DNA of 64,000 bases from Micromonospora sp. MP36. GTDB taxonomy: Bacteria > Actinomycetota > Actinomycetes > Mycobacteriales > Micromonosporaceae. Position numbers and translations under genes: made by a program. Every line of letters starts with the position of its first letter. Positions within the stretch are counted from its first letter, which is position 1. This document shows positions 1-8,326 of the stretch, piece by piece. The notes beneath the pieces are model-generated. The model searched no databases, was not told the origin of the DNA, and was given only the letters and a program-made list of their open reading frames with translations. The DNA is taken from positions 1 to 64,000 of the forward strand of contig NZ_VSFA01000001.1 in the NCBI RefSeq assembly GCF_008119785.1, read 5' to 3'.

Positions 1-111
1 TGTTCTCCGAGAGCTTCGGTGAATCCGCGCGTACCGCCGTCCGGGTCTCGTACGGTCGGTGCGGGACCGGGAACTGACCGCCGGGCGCCGGCGGAAGGGA
101 GGAGTGCGGCC
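1..111. other. Left-edge non-coding segment with ribosome binding site
   Basis: No gene is recognised here. The reading frame of the first gene continues upstream to position 19, but that extension is low-complexity and does not look like protein. A purine-rich Shine-Dalgarno sequence (GGAAGGGAGGAG, near 92-103) lies just before the ATG at 112 and fixes the start of the first gene. Confidence 0.6.
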
Positions 112-738
112 ATGCGCATCGGAATCATCGGCTCCGGCCACATCGGTGGCACCCTCACCCGTCGCCTCCGGGCGCTCGGCCACGACGTCGTGGTGACCAA
201 CTCGCGCGGGCCGCAGAGCCTGGGCGATCTCGCGGCGGAAACCGGTGCCATGGCGGGCACGCTGGAGGAGACCGTGCAGGGTGCCGACCTGGTCGTCCTC
301 GCCGTGCCGGTCAAGGTCGTACCGGACCTGCCGGCGGACCTCTTCGACGGTGCCCTGGTCGCCGACGCGAACAACTACTACCCACAGCGGGACGGCGACA
401 TCGGGGAGCTGCTCGACCGGAGCCTCAGCTCCAGCCGGTGGACCGCGGAACACCTCAAGGGCGCCCGGGTGGTGAAGGTCTTCAACAACATCCAGGCCGC
501 GCATCTGATGGACCTGGGCCGGTCGGCCGGTGCGCCGGACCGGATCGCCCTGCCGGTGGCCGGGGACGACCCGGACGCCAAGCGGTTGGTCATGCAACTG
601 GTCGACGAGTTGGGCTTCGAACCGGTGGACGCTGGCTCGCTCGACGAGAGCTGGCGGCAGCAGCCCGGCTCCCCGGTCTACGGGACCGACCGCGACGCGG
701 ACGGCGTACGGCAGGGGTTGGCCGGGGCCCGGCCCTGA
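112..738 (+). CDS. NADPH-dependent F420 reductase-like / NAD(P)-binding oxidoreductase
   Basis: The 208-residue protein starts with a Rossmann dinucleotide motif (MRIGIIGSGHIGGTL: GxGxxG at about residues 6-11), followed by a basic patch (TNSRGPQSL) typical of NADP(H)-preferring members. The layout matches the F420_oxidored/NAD_binding family, in which small proteins use F420 or NADP; most relatives are annotated only as NAD(P)-binding domain proteins. The ATG at 112 has a strong GGAGG 8 bases upstream. The gene stands alone and ends in a G+C-rich terminator hairpin. The exact substrate cannot be read from sequence; a role in F420-linked redox chemistry is inferred from the family. Confidence 0.75.
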   Translation: MRIGIIGSGHIGGTLTRRLRALGHDVVVTNSRGPQSLGDLAAETGAMAGTLEETVQGADLVVLAVPVKVVPDLPADLFDGALVADANNYYPQRDGDIGELLDRSLSSSRWTAEHLKGARVVKVFNNIQAAHLMDLGRSAGAPDRIALPVAGDDPDAKRLVMQLVDELGFEPVDAGSLDESWRQQPGSPVYGTDRDADGVRQGLAGARP

Positions 739-753
739 CGCGTACCCGAAGAG

Positions 754-787
754 AATGCCCCGCCGGCGATCGGGCCGGCGGGGCATT
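754..787. terminator. Rho-independent-type hairpin between convergent genes
   Basis: A 14-bp perfect stem (AATGCCCCGCCGGC at 754-767 with its complement at 774-787) and a 6-nt loop lie between the stop of the first gene and the converging VanW gene. It can act in both directions. Confidence 0.75.
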
Positions 788-811
788 TGTCGTGCCTGAC
801 CTCGGCGGACG

Positions 812-2656
812 TCAGTCGGCCGGCTTGGTGCCGCAGATGAAGCGGGGCTCGGGGTCGTAGCGCCAGCTGAACTTCTCCCGCTTGACGACCTTGCCGTCCT
901 TCTTGATGACCCGGTACGCGTCCTGGGCGAAGCCCACGCTGCCTGCGGCGGAGATGCACTTGGGGCCGGGGTCCAGGTAGACCGTCTTCGGCTGGGTGAT
1001 GTTCCGGCGTGGGCCGTACTCGGTGGTGACGCTGTCGTAGATCTTGGTGCTCCAGATCGACACGGTGATCGTGCTGGACGTGTAGGACGTGTCGATGAGG
1101 ACGCCGTGCGGGGTGTTGTTGCGGAACTTGAAGTCCAGCTGCGGCCAGTAGATGGTCGACTCGATCACCGCTGGGTAGCGGCTGAAGTAGAACGAGTGCG
1201 GCTTGTGCTCGACGTCCTCGAGGCCCGCGTAGTAGGTCGCGTTGAACAGCGTCGTGGTGAACTGTGAGACGCCGCCGCCCACGCCCGGCACCAGCTTGCC
1301 GTTCACGATGGTCGGCGCGTCCTGGTAGCCCTGGTCGTATCCGCGCTCGCCGGTGTGGCTGTTGAGCGAGAACGTCTCGCCCGGCTTCACGATCGCGCCG
1401 TCGACGTCCTTGGCCGCCTGCACGATGTTCTGGCTGCGCGGCGAGGAGAGGCCGCCCGGGAACCGGGTGGTGAAGGTGGAGACCCGTTCCTTGATGCCCA
1501 GCTCGGCCAGCTTCCCCTCGGTCAGCTCCGGCTCGGCCGGCGTCAACTGGGCGGTCACCGTGCGGCCGTTCGCCTTCGGTAGGACGGCGAGCAGTTCCCG
1601 GCTGAGCGTGGCCGAGTCGACCTGCTGTCCAGCCCGACCGGGGACCACCTTCGGCTTGCCGCCGCTGATGGTCAGGCCCGCGTCCTTCGGCGCCACCTCG
1701 ACCTTCGCCAGCCGGTCGCCGAGGGCGCTACGCAGCCGCTTCGCGTCCACGCGCGGGGTCAGCTTGCCCGCGTCGTCGGCGGAGAAGCGCAGGCCGCTGG
1801 CGATGGCGGCGGGCGGGATGCTGATCGAGCCCCGGTCGGTGGAGAGCGTGACGGGGGCGGCCACCGCGGGCTTGGCCAGCTCGGCGATGAGCCGGTCGAC
1901 CTCCTCCCGGCTGGTCGCCGGCCACTTCTCGACCAGCGGCACGGTCACCGGCTTGCCGGCGAGCCAGCCCGCCTTCACCACGTCGGCCGCGCCGGCCGAA
2001 TCCACCGTCAGCGCCGGCTTCGGGTAGACGGGCTTCGGGGTGGTGCCGGTGAAGATGATGGCCGGCATGGTCATCTCCCGGCCCTGGTCCCCTAGGGCCT
2101 GGCGCAGCGTGGCGTCCAGCCGGGCAGCGTCGACGGTGACCACGGGGTCGACCGTACGGGAGCCGACGAGCCGGCTCACCGGGTGCGCCTCGGCGGCGGC
2201 CGCCGCCGCCACGGTGGCGTCCACGTCGATGGCGAGCCCGACGTCGGCCGGTTTCACCTCGGTCTTCTTCTCGCCCACGGTGACGGTGAGCGGGGCGTTC
2301 AGGGCGGCCGCCCGGCGGTCCAGCTCGGCCCGCAGCGCCCGGACCGCCTCGGCCCGGCTCCGGCCACCCAGCTCGGCGCCGAGGACCATGGTGCCCCGGG
2401 GCACGTCCCCGGCGTACGCGTAGGCGCCGAGACCGGTGCCGGCGACGAGCACGGCCGCGACGATCCCGCCGGCCAGCAGCATCCGGCCCCGCCGGGACCG
2501 CTGGCCGCCGCCGGGCCGGTCGGGTGTCGGCGCGACGGTGGGTTCCGGCTCGTCGTCCGGCCAGTTCACCGCGGTGACCCGCACGGTGGGCCGGTCGTCG
2601 GCGGGCGGCAGTTTGTCGCCGTACAGCGTCACAGGAACCTCGATCAGGAGTACCAC
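812..2656 (-). CDS. VanW family protein with peptidoglycan-binding repeats
   Basis: The 614-residue membrane-anchored protein has a cytoplasmic N-terminus rich in Pro and Asp, one membrane segment at about residues 59-80, two repeats resembling the PG_binding_4 domain, and a C-terminal VanW domain. The VanW part carries the typical stretch from FTTRFPGG through SLNSHTGERG and GGGVSQFTTTLFNA. Family members are common in Gram-positives and are thought to act at the cell wall; the biochemical role is not settled, and the name comes from vancomycin clusters. The reading frame extends a further 300 codons upstream, but that part is a shadow of the Nudix gene. I chose the GTG at 2656, which has GGAGGG 9 bases upstream; a second GTG at 2632 is possible. 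Confidence 0.85.
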   Translation of the reverse strand: MVLLIEVPVTLYGDKLPPADDRPTVRVTAVNWPDDEPEPTVAPTPDRPGGGQRSRRGRMLLAGGIVAAVLVAGTGLGAYAYAGDVPRGTMVLGAELGGRSRAEAVRALRAELDRRAAALNAPLTVTVGEKKTEVKPADVGLAIDVDATVAAAAAAEAHPVSRLVGSRTVDPVVTVDAARLDATLRQALGDQGREMTMPAIIFTGTTPKPVYPKPALTVDSAGAADVVKAGWLAGKPVTVPLVEKWPATSREEVDRLIAELAKPAVAAPVTLSTDRGSISIPPAAIASGLRFSADDAGKLTPRVDAKRLRSALGDRLAKVEVAPKDAGLTISGGKPKVVPGRAGQQVDSATLSRELLAVLPKANGRTVTAQLTPAEPELTEGKLAELGIKERVSTFTTRFPGGLSSPRSQNIVQAAKDVDGAIVKPGETFSLNSHTGERGYDQGYQDAPTIVNGKLVPGVGGGVSQFTTTLFNATYYAGLEDVEHKPHSFYFSRYPAVIESTIYWPQLDFKFRNNTPHGVLIDTSYTSSTITVSIWSTKIYDSVTTEYGPRRNITQPKTVYLDPGPKCISAAGSVGFAQDAYRVIKKDGKVVKREKFSWRYDPEPRFICGTKPAD

Positions 2657-2807
2657 GTGGGGGTCCCTCCCCCCACCCGGAAGACACCTACGGTAACCAA
2701 CGCTCGGGCCGGCCGGGAGTCTGCGGCAGGGGGCGCGAGGGAGGCGTGTTGCCGGGGTCGCGGCGATCAGCCCCGGGGTCCCGCACCGACGGAGGCCGTG
2801 GGACGGT

Positions 2808-3737
2808 GTGCGGGTGCGGACCGATGAGCAGGCTCTGGCGTACGGCGGCGGGTGGCTGGACCGGGCGGGTGGGCTGCGGGCCGATCCCGGATGGGTCGAG
2901 GCGCGGCTGGCCGACCGGGAGAGCGTGGTGTTGCCGTTCTGGCGGGACCGCTGCCTGGTCTCGGCGGACCGGGTACCGGTGCGGTGCGCCGCCGTCGACG
3001 CGGCCGGGCTGCGCGCCGCCGCCGACGAGAGGGTCTTCCTCGGGCTGGACGCGGGGCGGGCGGTCTTCGCCGTGGACCTCTCCGGCCGGCCCGAGTCGGA
3101 GGCGCTGGCGTTGGCCGGCGCGGCGGAGGCGGTGGACGTACGGGCTCTGGTGGGTGGGCTGACGCCGGCCGAGGCGGCCGTGCAGGCGTACGCCAAGGGG
3201 CTGCTGCACTGGCACCGGGGCCAGCGGTACTGCGGGGGCTGCGGCGCGGCGACGGCGGCCCGGGACGGCGGGCACGTCCGCTCCTGCACCGGCCCGGACT
3301 GCGGGCGGGTGCTCTTCCCCCGGATCGAGCCGGCGGTCATCGTACTGGTGGAGGCGCCCGGCGAGCCGGACCGGTGTCTGCTGGCCCGGCACCGTGGCGC
3401 GGCCGAGGATTCCTGGTCGACGCTGGCCGGTTTCGTGGAGATCGGCGAGAGCCTGGAGGACGCCGTCCGCCGGGAACTGGCCGAGGAGGCCGGGGTGACC
3501 GTGACCGGGATGGCGTACCAGGGGTCGCAGGCGTGGCCGTTCCCGGCCGGGCTGATGGTCGGGTTCCGGGCCACGGCGGCCTCGACCGAGGTACGGGTCG
3601 ACGGTGAGGAAGTGGTGGCGGCCCGCTGGTTCAGCCGGGCGGAACTGCGGGCGCGGCTGGCGCAGGGGCGCCGGTTGGGCCGGATCGATTCGATCGATCA
3701 CCACCTGCTGGAGTCGTGGCTGAACGGGCGGAGCTGA
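2808..3737 (+). CDS. nudC: NAD(+)/NADH diphosphatase (NudC family Nudix hydrolase)
   Basis: The 309-residue protein has the full NudC layout: an N-terminal domain, a zinc ribbon with Cys 142, 145, 160 and 165, and a Nudix box at about 208-230 (G-F-V-E-I-G-E then RRELAEEAGV). Family enzymes hydrolyse NADH to NMNH and AMP and can remove NAD caps from RNA. The family signature SQPWPFPxS appears here as SQAWPFPAG (240-248), two changes from consensus. The GTG start at 2808 has GGAGG about 12 bases upstream, a little far. The gene is divergent from the VanW gene with about 150 bp between starts. Confidence 0.88.
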   Translation: MRVRTDEQALAYGGGWLDRAGGLRADPGWVEARLADRESVVLPFWRDRCLVSADRVPVRCAAVDAAGLRAAADERVFLGLDAGRAVFAVDLSGRPESEALALAGAAEAVDVRALVGGLTPAEAAVQAYAKGLLHWHRGQRYCGGCGAATAARDGGHVRSCTGPDCGRVLFPRIEPAVIVLVEAPGEPDRCLLARHRGAAEDSWSTLAGFVEIGESLEDAVRRELAEEAGVTVTGMAYQGSQAWPFPAGLMVGFRATAASTEVRVDGEEVVAARWFSRAELRARLAQGRRLGRIDSIDHHLLESWLNGRS

Positions 3738-4131
3738 CCGCGCCGGACGGTCCGCCGGTTCCGCCGGACGGGTGACCGGCGTATCATCCACAGCGGTTTG
3801 TCAGCCGGCCGTTACCGAACTGTGACGAAGACCGGTGACCGCTACCACAGGTGAGACCTCTCTGCCTTCGTGTCGTAATCGCGATGGTTTGCCCCTGGCT
3901 GGTGGTCGTCCCGATGTTAACCGCCGGTAACCAAGGATGATCTTGTTATCGCGAGCCTGTTACCGGTCAGTAGCTAGGTACTTGTGAGCTCTGTCGCTTC
4001 GCGAGAGCATCCAATCCGCGTAACCGCGCGGTCCGTCGGCACAACGGCACCGCGAGCGCCCCACGCTTTTCCCCCTTGTCCCGAGTCGCGCTCCCGCGAT
4101 CGGTGACGTCATCCCCTTCGAGGAGGACCCC
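3738..4131. promoter_or_regulatory. 394-bp upstream region of the DUF6230/DUF6114 pair with repeated GTTACCG-type motifs
   Basis: No ORF stands out. The stretch is less G+C-rich than its surroundings and carries the heptamer GTTACCG or close variants at 3811-3817 and 3959-3966, plus GTTAACC (3916-3922) facing GGTAACC (3926-3932). The spacing suggests a multi-site binding region for an unknown regulator; that is inference. A strong Shine-Dalgarno (GAGGAGGA) sits just before the GTG at 4132. Confidence 0.4.
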
Positions 4132-4752
4132 GTGAAGGATTCGGAAGACCGCCAACTGCGTGGCGGCACTCGCTGGCGTCGCTTCGCCGCGATGGCGATC
4201 CCCGCTGCGGCCGTCGCCGGCGGCATCGTCTTCGGCATGGCCAACGGCGCCATCGCCGCCAACATCACCGTGTCCGGCACCGCGTTCAAGGTCGGCGCGA
4301 CCCGGCTCGAGGGCGACGGCTTCAAGCAGTACGGCGGCGTCGTGTACGAGAAGGGCAAGACGGTGCCCCAGCCGGTCGCGCTCTCCGAGATCGGCCACGC
4401 GGACCTCTACAACCTCTGCCAGTCGGTCAACGCGAGCCTGCCCAACCTGCCGGTCGTGCTCCGGATCGAGGCCGGCAAGGGCAAGGAGCCCGCGACCGCC
4501 GACGGCATGCTGATCGCGATGGATTCGCTCGCCGGCGACGCGACGTTCACCAAGATCAAGATCGGCCAGGACGCCACCGACCTGAACCCCGCCGCCCTGG
4601 AGGGCTCCTTCGGCCAGAGCGCGGACCACGTGACCATCAAGGGTCTTGAGCAGGTCGCCCGCTACACCACGGCCGGCACCTTCAACCTCAAGGGCCTGAA
4701 GCTGAAGGTGTACGCGTTCGGCGACGCCGCCGGCAAGGAGTGCTTCTACTGA
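4132..4752 (+). CDS. DUF6230 family secreted/cell-surface protein
   Basis: This 206-residue protein has a basic N-terminus (RWRRF), one hydrophobic segment at about residues 18-43 ending in an Ala-rich site that could be a signal peptidase site, and a small beta-rich domain. It has two cysteines (C96 and C204), possibly a disulfide. It matches the actinobacterial family known as DUF6230, older entries of which are often mislabelled cholesterol esterase. Function is unknown. It lies 96 bp upstream of a DUF6114 gene, the usual partner in Streptomyces and relatives, so the two probably act together at the envelope. The GTG start is set by the strong upstream GAGGAGGA. Confidence 0.8.
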   Translation: MKDSEDRQLRGGTRWRRFAAMAIPAAAVAGGIVFGMANGAIAANITVSGTAFKVGATRLEGDGFKQYGGVVYEKGKTVPQPVALSEIGHADLYNLCQSVNASLPNLPVVLRIEAGKGKEPATADGMLIAMDSLAGDATFTKIKIGQDATDLNPAALEGSFGQSADHVTIKGLEQVARYTTAGTFNLKGLKLKVYAFGDAAGKECFY

Positions 4753-4759
4753 TCGGACC

Positions 4760-4797
4760 GGGAGGTCCGCGGAGGGCGCGCCCTCCGCGGACCTCCC
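4760..4797. terminator. 38-bp perfect palindrome between DUF6230 and DUF6114 genes
   Basis: Arms of 18 bp (GGGAGGTCCGCGGAGGGC at 4760-4777 and its exact complement at 4780-4797) are separated by only GC, so the whole 38 bp is self-complementary. It begins 7 bp after the DUF6230 stop and 52 bp before the DUF6114 start, so it should attenuate rather than separate the pair completely. Confidence 0.75.
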
Positions 4798-4848
4798 GTC
4801 GTGTTCGGCCATCCCCTCGTATCACCGCACCGCTCGTAGGAGGAGTAC

Positions 4849-6435
4849 GTGACGACCGCGGACGCGCAGCACGCCCGACCTGGAGGGATCACCAGGGCCT
4901 GGCGCGGCTTCCGGCGCTGGCGGCGGAGCAGGCCGTTCTGGGGTGGCCTGTTCACCGTGCTCGCCGGAGTGGAGATCTTCGGCACCACCCAGGCGACCCT
5001 GGCCGGCCTCACGCTCAAGATGGGGCCGACCGGCTTCCTCGCCTGGCTGATCCCCACCATCCTGGTGGTCTGCGGCCTGCTCATGTGGCTCACCCCGCAG
5101 CAGCGGATCTTCTATTCGGTCATCGCGGCGGTGACGGCGGTCTACTCGCTGATCGGGGTCAACTTCGGCGGCTTCTTCATCGGCATGCTGCTGGGCATCA
5201 CCGGTGCCGCGCTCGGCTTCGCCTGGGTGCCCGGCCGTCCGGCGCCCACCACTGAGGAGCCCGGACCGGCTGTCGACGACGAGCCGCGGGAGGGCGAGGA
5301 GGCCGAGGACGAGCCGGCCCTCATCGACGAACTGCTGCCCCGGCAGCGCGAGGAGGAGACCGACGGGCCGCTCACCGACACCCTTCCGCCGCCGCGCAAC
5401 CCGCTGCGCGAGTCGACCCCGGCCGAGCCGGAGGCCGGGGCGGATCGCACTCACGTGCTGCCGGCGGTCGACCCGTCGGGGCCGCCGCCCGGCTCCGGTC
5501 ACCGCGACCCGAAGCTGTACGGAATCCTGCTGGTGCTCGCCACCGTCTCCACGGTCGGCCTGATCGCGCTCCACGGCGGCCAGCCGGCGGTCGCCGCACC
5601 CGCCGCCTGCCCGACCGCCAGCTCGCCGGCGCCGAGCCCGACGGCCTCGGCGTCCGCTTCGCCGAGCCCGAGCGCGGCGGCGGTGAATAAGGACTCCGAC
5701 GGCAACCTGCTGACCAACATCATCGACGGTATTACCGGTCTCTTCACGGGTGGCGACGCCGGCACCGCGCCCACGCCGGCCAGTACGGATGACCCGGCGG
5801 CCGCCGCGGAGCCGCTGCCAGCCGTGACCACGACCGGCCCCAGTCCGAGCGAGAGCACCACCAGCGCGGCACCGACGCCGAGCAGCAGCACCTCGGCGAG
5901 GCCGACCGCGCCGACGAAGCCGGACGCCGAGCCCTGCGCCAGCCCGGCACCGACCAAGCCGAAGCCGGTCGAGGTCGGCAAGCCGCTCCCCCGGATCGCC
6001 GCCGAGCCGGGGCAGCCCCGGGTCGCCGCCAAGCCCGCCAAGCTCACCGGCTCCAAGGTGACCATGACCGGGTTGCACTTCGACGGGATCGTCGACCTGC
6101 CCACCGCCGACGGCACGCTCAAGTGCCTGAAGTTCACCATGGACAAGGGCGTGACGGACGACTTCGTCCTCCAGGCCGACGGGCCGGCCGGCAAGACGAT
6201 GCGGAAGGTCACCGACCAGCTCACCGTCCAGGGCGACGTCGCCTTCTACACCACCCGGTTCTCCGCGCGGTTCCTGGGCATCCCGATCACCCTCACCCCG
6301 GACCTGCCGTTCCCGGACGGCCTCCCGATCACCTCGCCCGTGCCGCTCACCTTCACCGACCCGGTGATCGACCTGGCGTTCGTCGACAGCAACGTGCTCA
6401 CCGCCAAGCCGACGCTCAAGCTCGACCTGGTCTGA
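4849..6435 (+). CDS. DUF6114 family membrane protein with Pro/Ser-rich stalk
   Basis: The 528-residue protein has four predicted membrane segments at about residues 30-50, 62-82, 86-104 and 106-126. An acidic linker follows, then a fifth segment (near KLYGILLVLATVSTVGLIAL), a long Pro/Ser/Thr/Ala-rich stalk, and a C-terminal beta-rich domain starting near VGKPLPRI. The N-terminal part is the DUF6114 region; family relatives are usually much shorter, so the stalk and C-terminal domain are an extension. The C-terminal domain has the same flavour as DUF6230 (short beta strands, LKLKV-like repeats), suggesting both halves form one surface structure; this is inference. The GTG start has AGGAGGAG 4 bases upstream. 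Confidence 0.75.
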   Translation: MTTADAQHARPGGITRAWRGFRRWRRSRPFWGGLFTVLAGVEIFGTTQATLAGLTLKMGPTGFLAWLIPTILVVCGLLMWLTPQQRIFYSVIAAVTAVYSLIGVNFGGFFIGMLLGITGAALGFAWVPGRPAPTTEEPGPAVDDEPREGEEAEDEPALIDELLPRQREEETDGPLTDTLPPPRNPLRESTPAEPEAGADRTHVLPAVDPSGPPPGSGHRDPKLYGILLVLATVSTVGLIALHGGQPAVAAPAACPTASSPAPSPTASASASPSPSAAAVNKDSDGNLLTNIIDGITGLFTGGDAGTAPTPASTDDPAAAAEPLPAVTTTGPSPSESTTSAAPTPSSSTSARPTAPTKPDAEPCASPAPTKPKPVEVGKPLPRIAAEPGQPRVAAKPAKLTGSKVTMTGLHFDGIVDLPTADGTLKCLKFTMDKGVTDDFVLQADGPAGKTMRKVTDQLTVQGDVAFYTTRFSARFLGIPITLTPDLPFPDGLPITSPVPLTFTDPVIDLAFVDSNVLTAKPTLKLDLV

Positions 6436-6453
6436 GCCGGCCTTACACGCGAA

Positions 6454-6490
6454 ACGGCCGGGAGCGGAGGCTTCCTCCACTCCCGGCCGT
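6454..6490. terminator. Bidirectional terminator hairpin
   Basis: An 11-bp stem (ACGGCCGGGAG at 6454-6464 and complement at 6480-6490) lies between the convergent DUF6114 and DUF885 genes. Confidence 0.7.
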
Positions 6491-6499
6491 CGGTCGTCG

Positions 6500-8170
6500 C
6501 TACAGCCGGGCCAGCGCCCGGCGCAGCGGGTCGAGCCCCAGCGAGCCCAGGTCGAGCGCCTGCCGGTGGAACTCCTTGAGGTCGAAGTCGGCGCCCTTGC
6601 GGGCCTTCGCCTCCTCCCGGGCCTGGAGCCAGATCCGCTCGCCCACCTTGTACGCGGGCGCCTGCCCCGGCCAGCCCAGGTAGCGGTTGAGCTCGAAGCG
6701 CAGGTTCTCGTCCGGCACCCGGCAGTGCGCCCGCATGAACTCCCAGCCCAGCTCCGGCGTCCAGCGCTCGCCCGGGTGGAAGCCGAACGGGTTGTCCCGG
6801 GGGATCTCCAGCTCCAGGTGCATGCCGATGTCGACGATCACCCGGGCCGCCCGGAACGCCTGCCCGTCGAGCATGCCGAGCTTGTCGCCCGGGTCCTCCA
6901 GGTAGCCCAGCTCGTCCATCAGCCGCTCGGAGTAGAGCGCCCAGCCCTCACCGTGCCCGGAGACCCAGCAGAGCAGCCGCTGCCAGCGGTTGAGCAGGTC
7001 GGCGCGGACGGCCGTCTGGGCGACCTGCAGGTGGTGGCCCGGCACGCCCTCGTGGTAGACGGTGGTCACCTCACGCCAGGTGGAGAAGTCGGTGATGCCC
7101 TGCGGCACCGCCCACCACATCCGGCCCGGCCGGGAGAAGTCCTCGCTCGGGCCGGTGTAGTAGATGCTGCCGTCGCTGGTCGGGGCGAGGCAGCACTCGA
7201 TCCGGCGGACCTGCTCGGGGATGTCGAAGTGGGTGCCGTGCAGCTCGCTGATCGCCTTGTCGGCGAGCGCCTGCATCCAGTCCCGGAACGCCTCCTTGCC
7301 CTGGATGGTCCGCGCCGGGTCGGCGTCCAGCGCCCGGACCGCGTCGTCGATGGTCGCCCCCGGGCCGACGATCCGGGCGGCCACCGCCCGCATCTCGGAC
7401 TCCAGGCGGGCCAGCTCCGCGAAACCCCAGGCGTACGTCTCGTCGAGGTCGACCTTCGCGCCGAGGAAGTACTGCGAGGCCAGCTCGTAGCGTTCCCGGC
7501 CGGCGGCCTGCTTCTGCCGGCCCTGCGGGGCCAGTTCGTTCCGGAGGAACTGCCCGAACTCGGCGGTGGCCGCGGTCGCCGCGGCGGCACCCTTGCGCAG
7601 TTCGGCGCCGAGCGCGCCGTCGGCCCCGAGCCGCTCGGCCAGGCCGTGGAAGAAGTTGTCGCCGTTCGGGTCGGTCCAGATGTCGCACTGCTTGGCGACC
7701 TCGACCAGCTGCACCTGGGAGCTGATGTGGCCGGCGGTGGCCGCCTCGCGCAGCGTGCGCTTGTAACCCTCGAGGGCGGCGGGGAAGCGGTTGAGCCGGG
7801 TGGCGATGTTGGCCTTGGCGTCGTCGCCCTCGGTCGGCATGAGGTCGAAGACCATGCGGATCTCGTGCAGCCCGCTGGCGATCACGTTGATCTCGCTGCT
7901 GCTCTCGCCGGCCTCGTAGCGCGCGAGTTCCAGCCCGAGGCGCTCCTGCATGGCCTCCTTGGCGGTCCGCTCGGCCTCCGAGTCCGGCTCGGTCACGTCG
8001 AGGTCGGCCAGGGTGCGCCGGACCAGGTCGGCGCGGGCCGCGTACCCCTCGGGGGAGAGGTCGTCGAGCTGGTCGTCGTAGCCGGCGATGCCGACGTAGG
8101 TGGCGCCGGTCGGGGTCAGCGGGGCCCAGTCGGCCACGTACCGGTTGGCGAGGTCATCGATTCGTCCCAC
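6500..8170 (-). CDS. DUF885 family putative zinc metallopeptidase
   Basis: This 556-residue soluble protein has no signal peptide. It contains the DUF885 metal-site motif YHEGVPGHHLQ and, about 35 residues later, GHGEGWALYSER, which supplies a further Glu. Together they resemble the HExxH-plus-Glu arrangement of gluzincin peptidases with an insertion (HEGxPGHH). The length fits the family. The cytosolic location and the motif suggest a peptidase or dipeptidase, but the substrates of most DUF885 proteins are not known. The GTG start (GRIDDLANRYV) is the first good start in frame and is divergent from the EamA gene. Confidence 0.8.
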   Translation of the reverse strand: MGRIDDLANRYVADWAPLTPTGATYVGIAGYDDQLDDLSPEGYAARADLVRRTLADLDVTEPDSEAERTAKEAMQERLGLELARYEAGESSSEINVIASGLHEIRMVFDLMPTEGDDAKANIATRLNRFPAALEGYKRTLREAATAGHISSQVQLVEVAKQCDIWTDPNGDNFFHGLAERLGADGALGAELRKGAAAATAATAEFGQFLRNELAPQGRQKQAAGRERYELASQYFLGAKVDLDETYAWGFAELARLESEMRAVAARIVGPGATIDDAVRALDADPARTIQGKEAFRDWMQALADKAISELHGTHFDIPEQVRRIECCLAPTSDGSIYYTGPSEDFSRPGRMWWAVPQGITDFSTWREVTTVYHEGVPGHHLQVAQTAVRADLLNRWQRLLCWVSGHGEGWALYSERLMDELGYLEDPGDKLGMLDGQAFRAARVIVDIGMHLELEIPRDNPFGFHPGERWTPELGWEFMRAHCRVPDENLRFELNRYLGWPGQAPAYKVGERIWLQAREEAKARKGADFDLKEFHRQALDLGSLGLDPLRRALARL

Positions 8171-8326
8171 GCTGCGACCCTACGTGACGCCGGCACCCCG
8201 TTGTCGACGGTGTTTGCCGTGTTCACGATCGCTCCGCGAGGCTGTCGCCGGAGGGTTGCCGTGACGGTCGACACGGGGTCCGATTTTCGCGGGACTTCGT
8301 CGTATCCCTCCGGCAGAGTGTCAGGA

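Noticed and set aside
2657..3574. 306-codon N-terminal extension of the VanW frame
   Set aside because: It is antisense to the NudC gene, is Ser/Arg/Pro-rich and lacks homology; a GTG with good Shine-Dalgarno exists at 2656.
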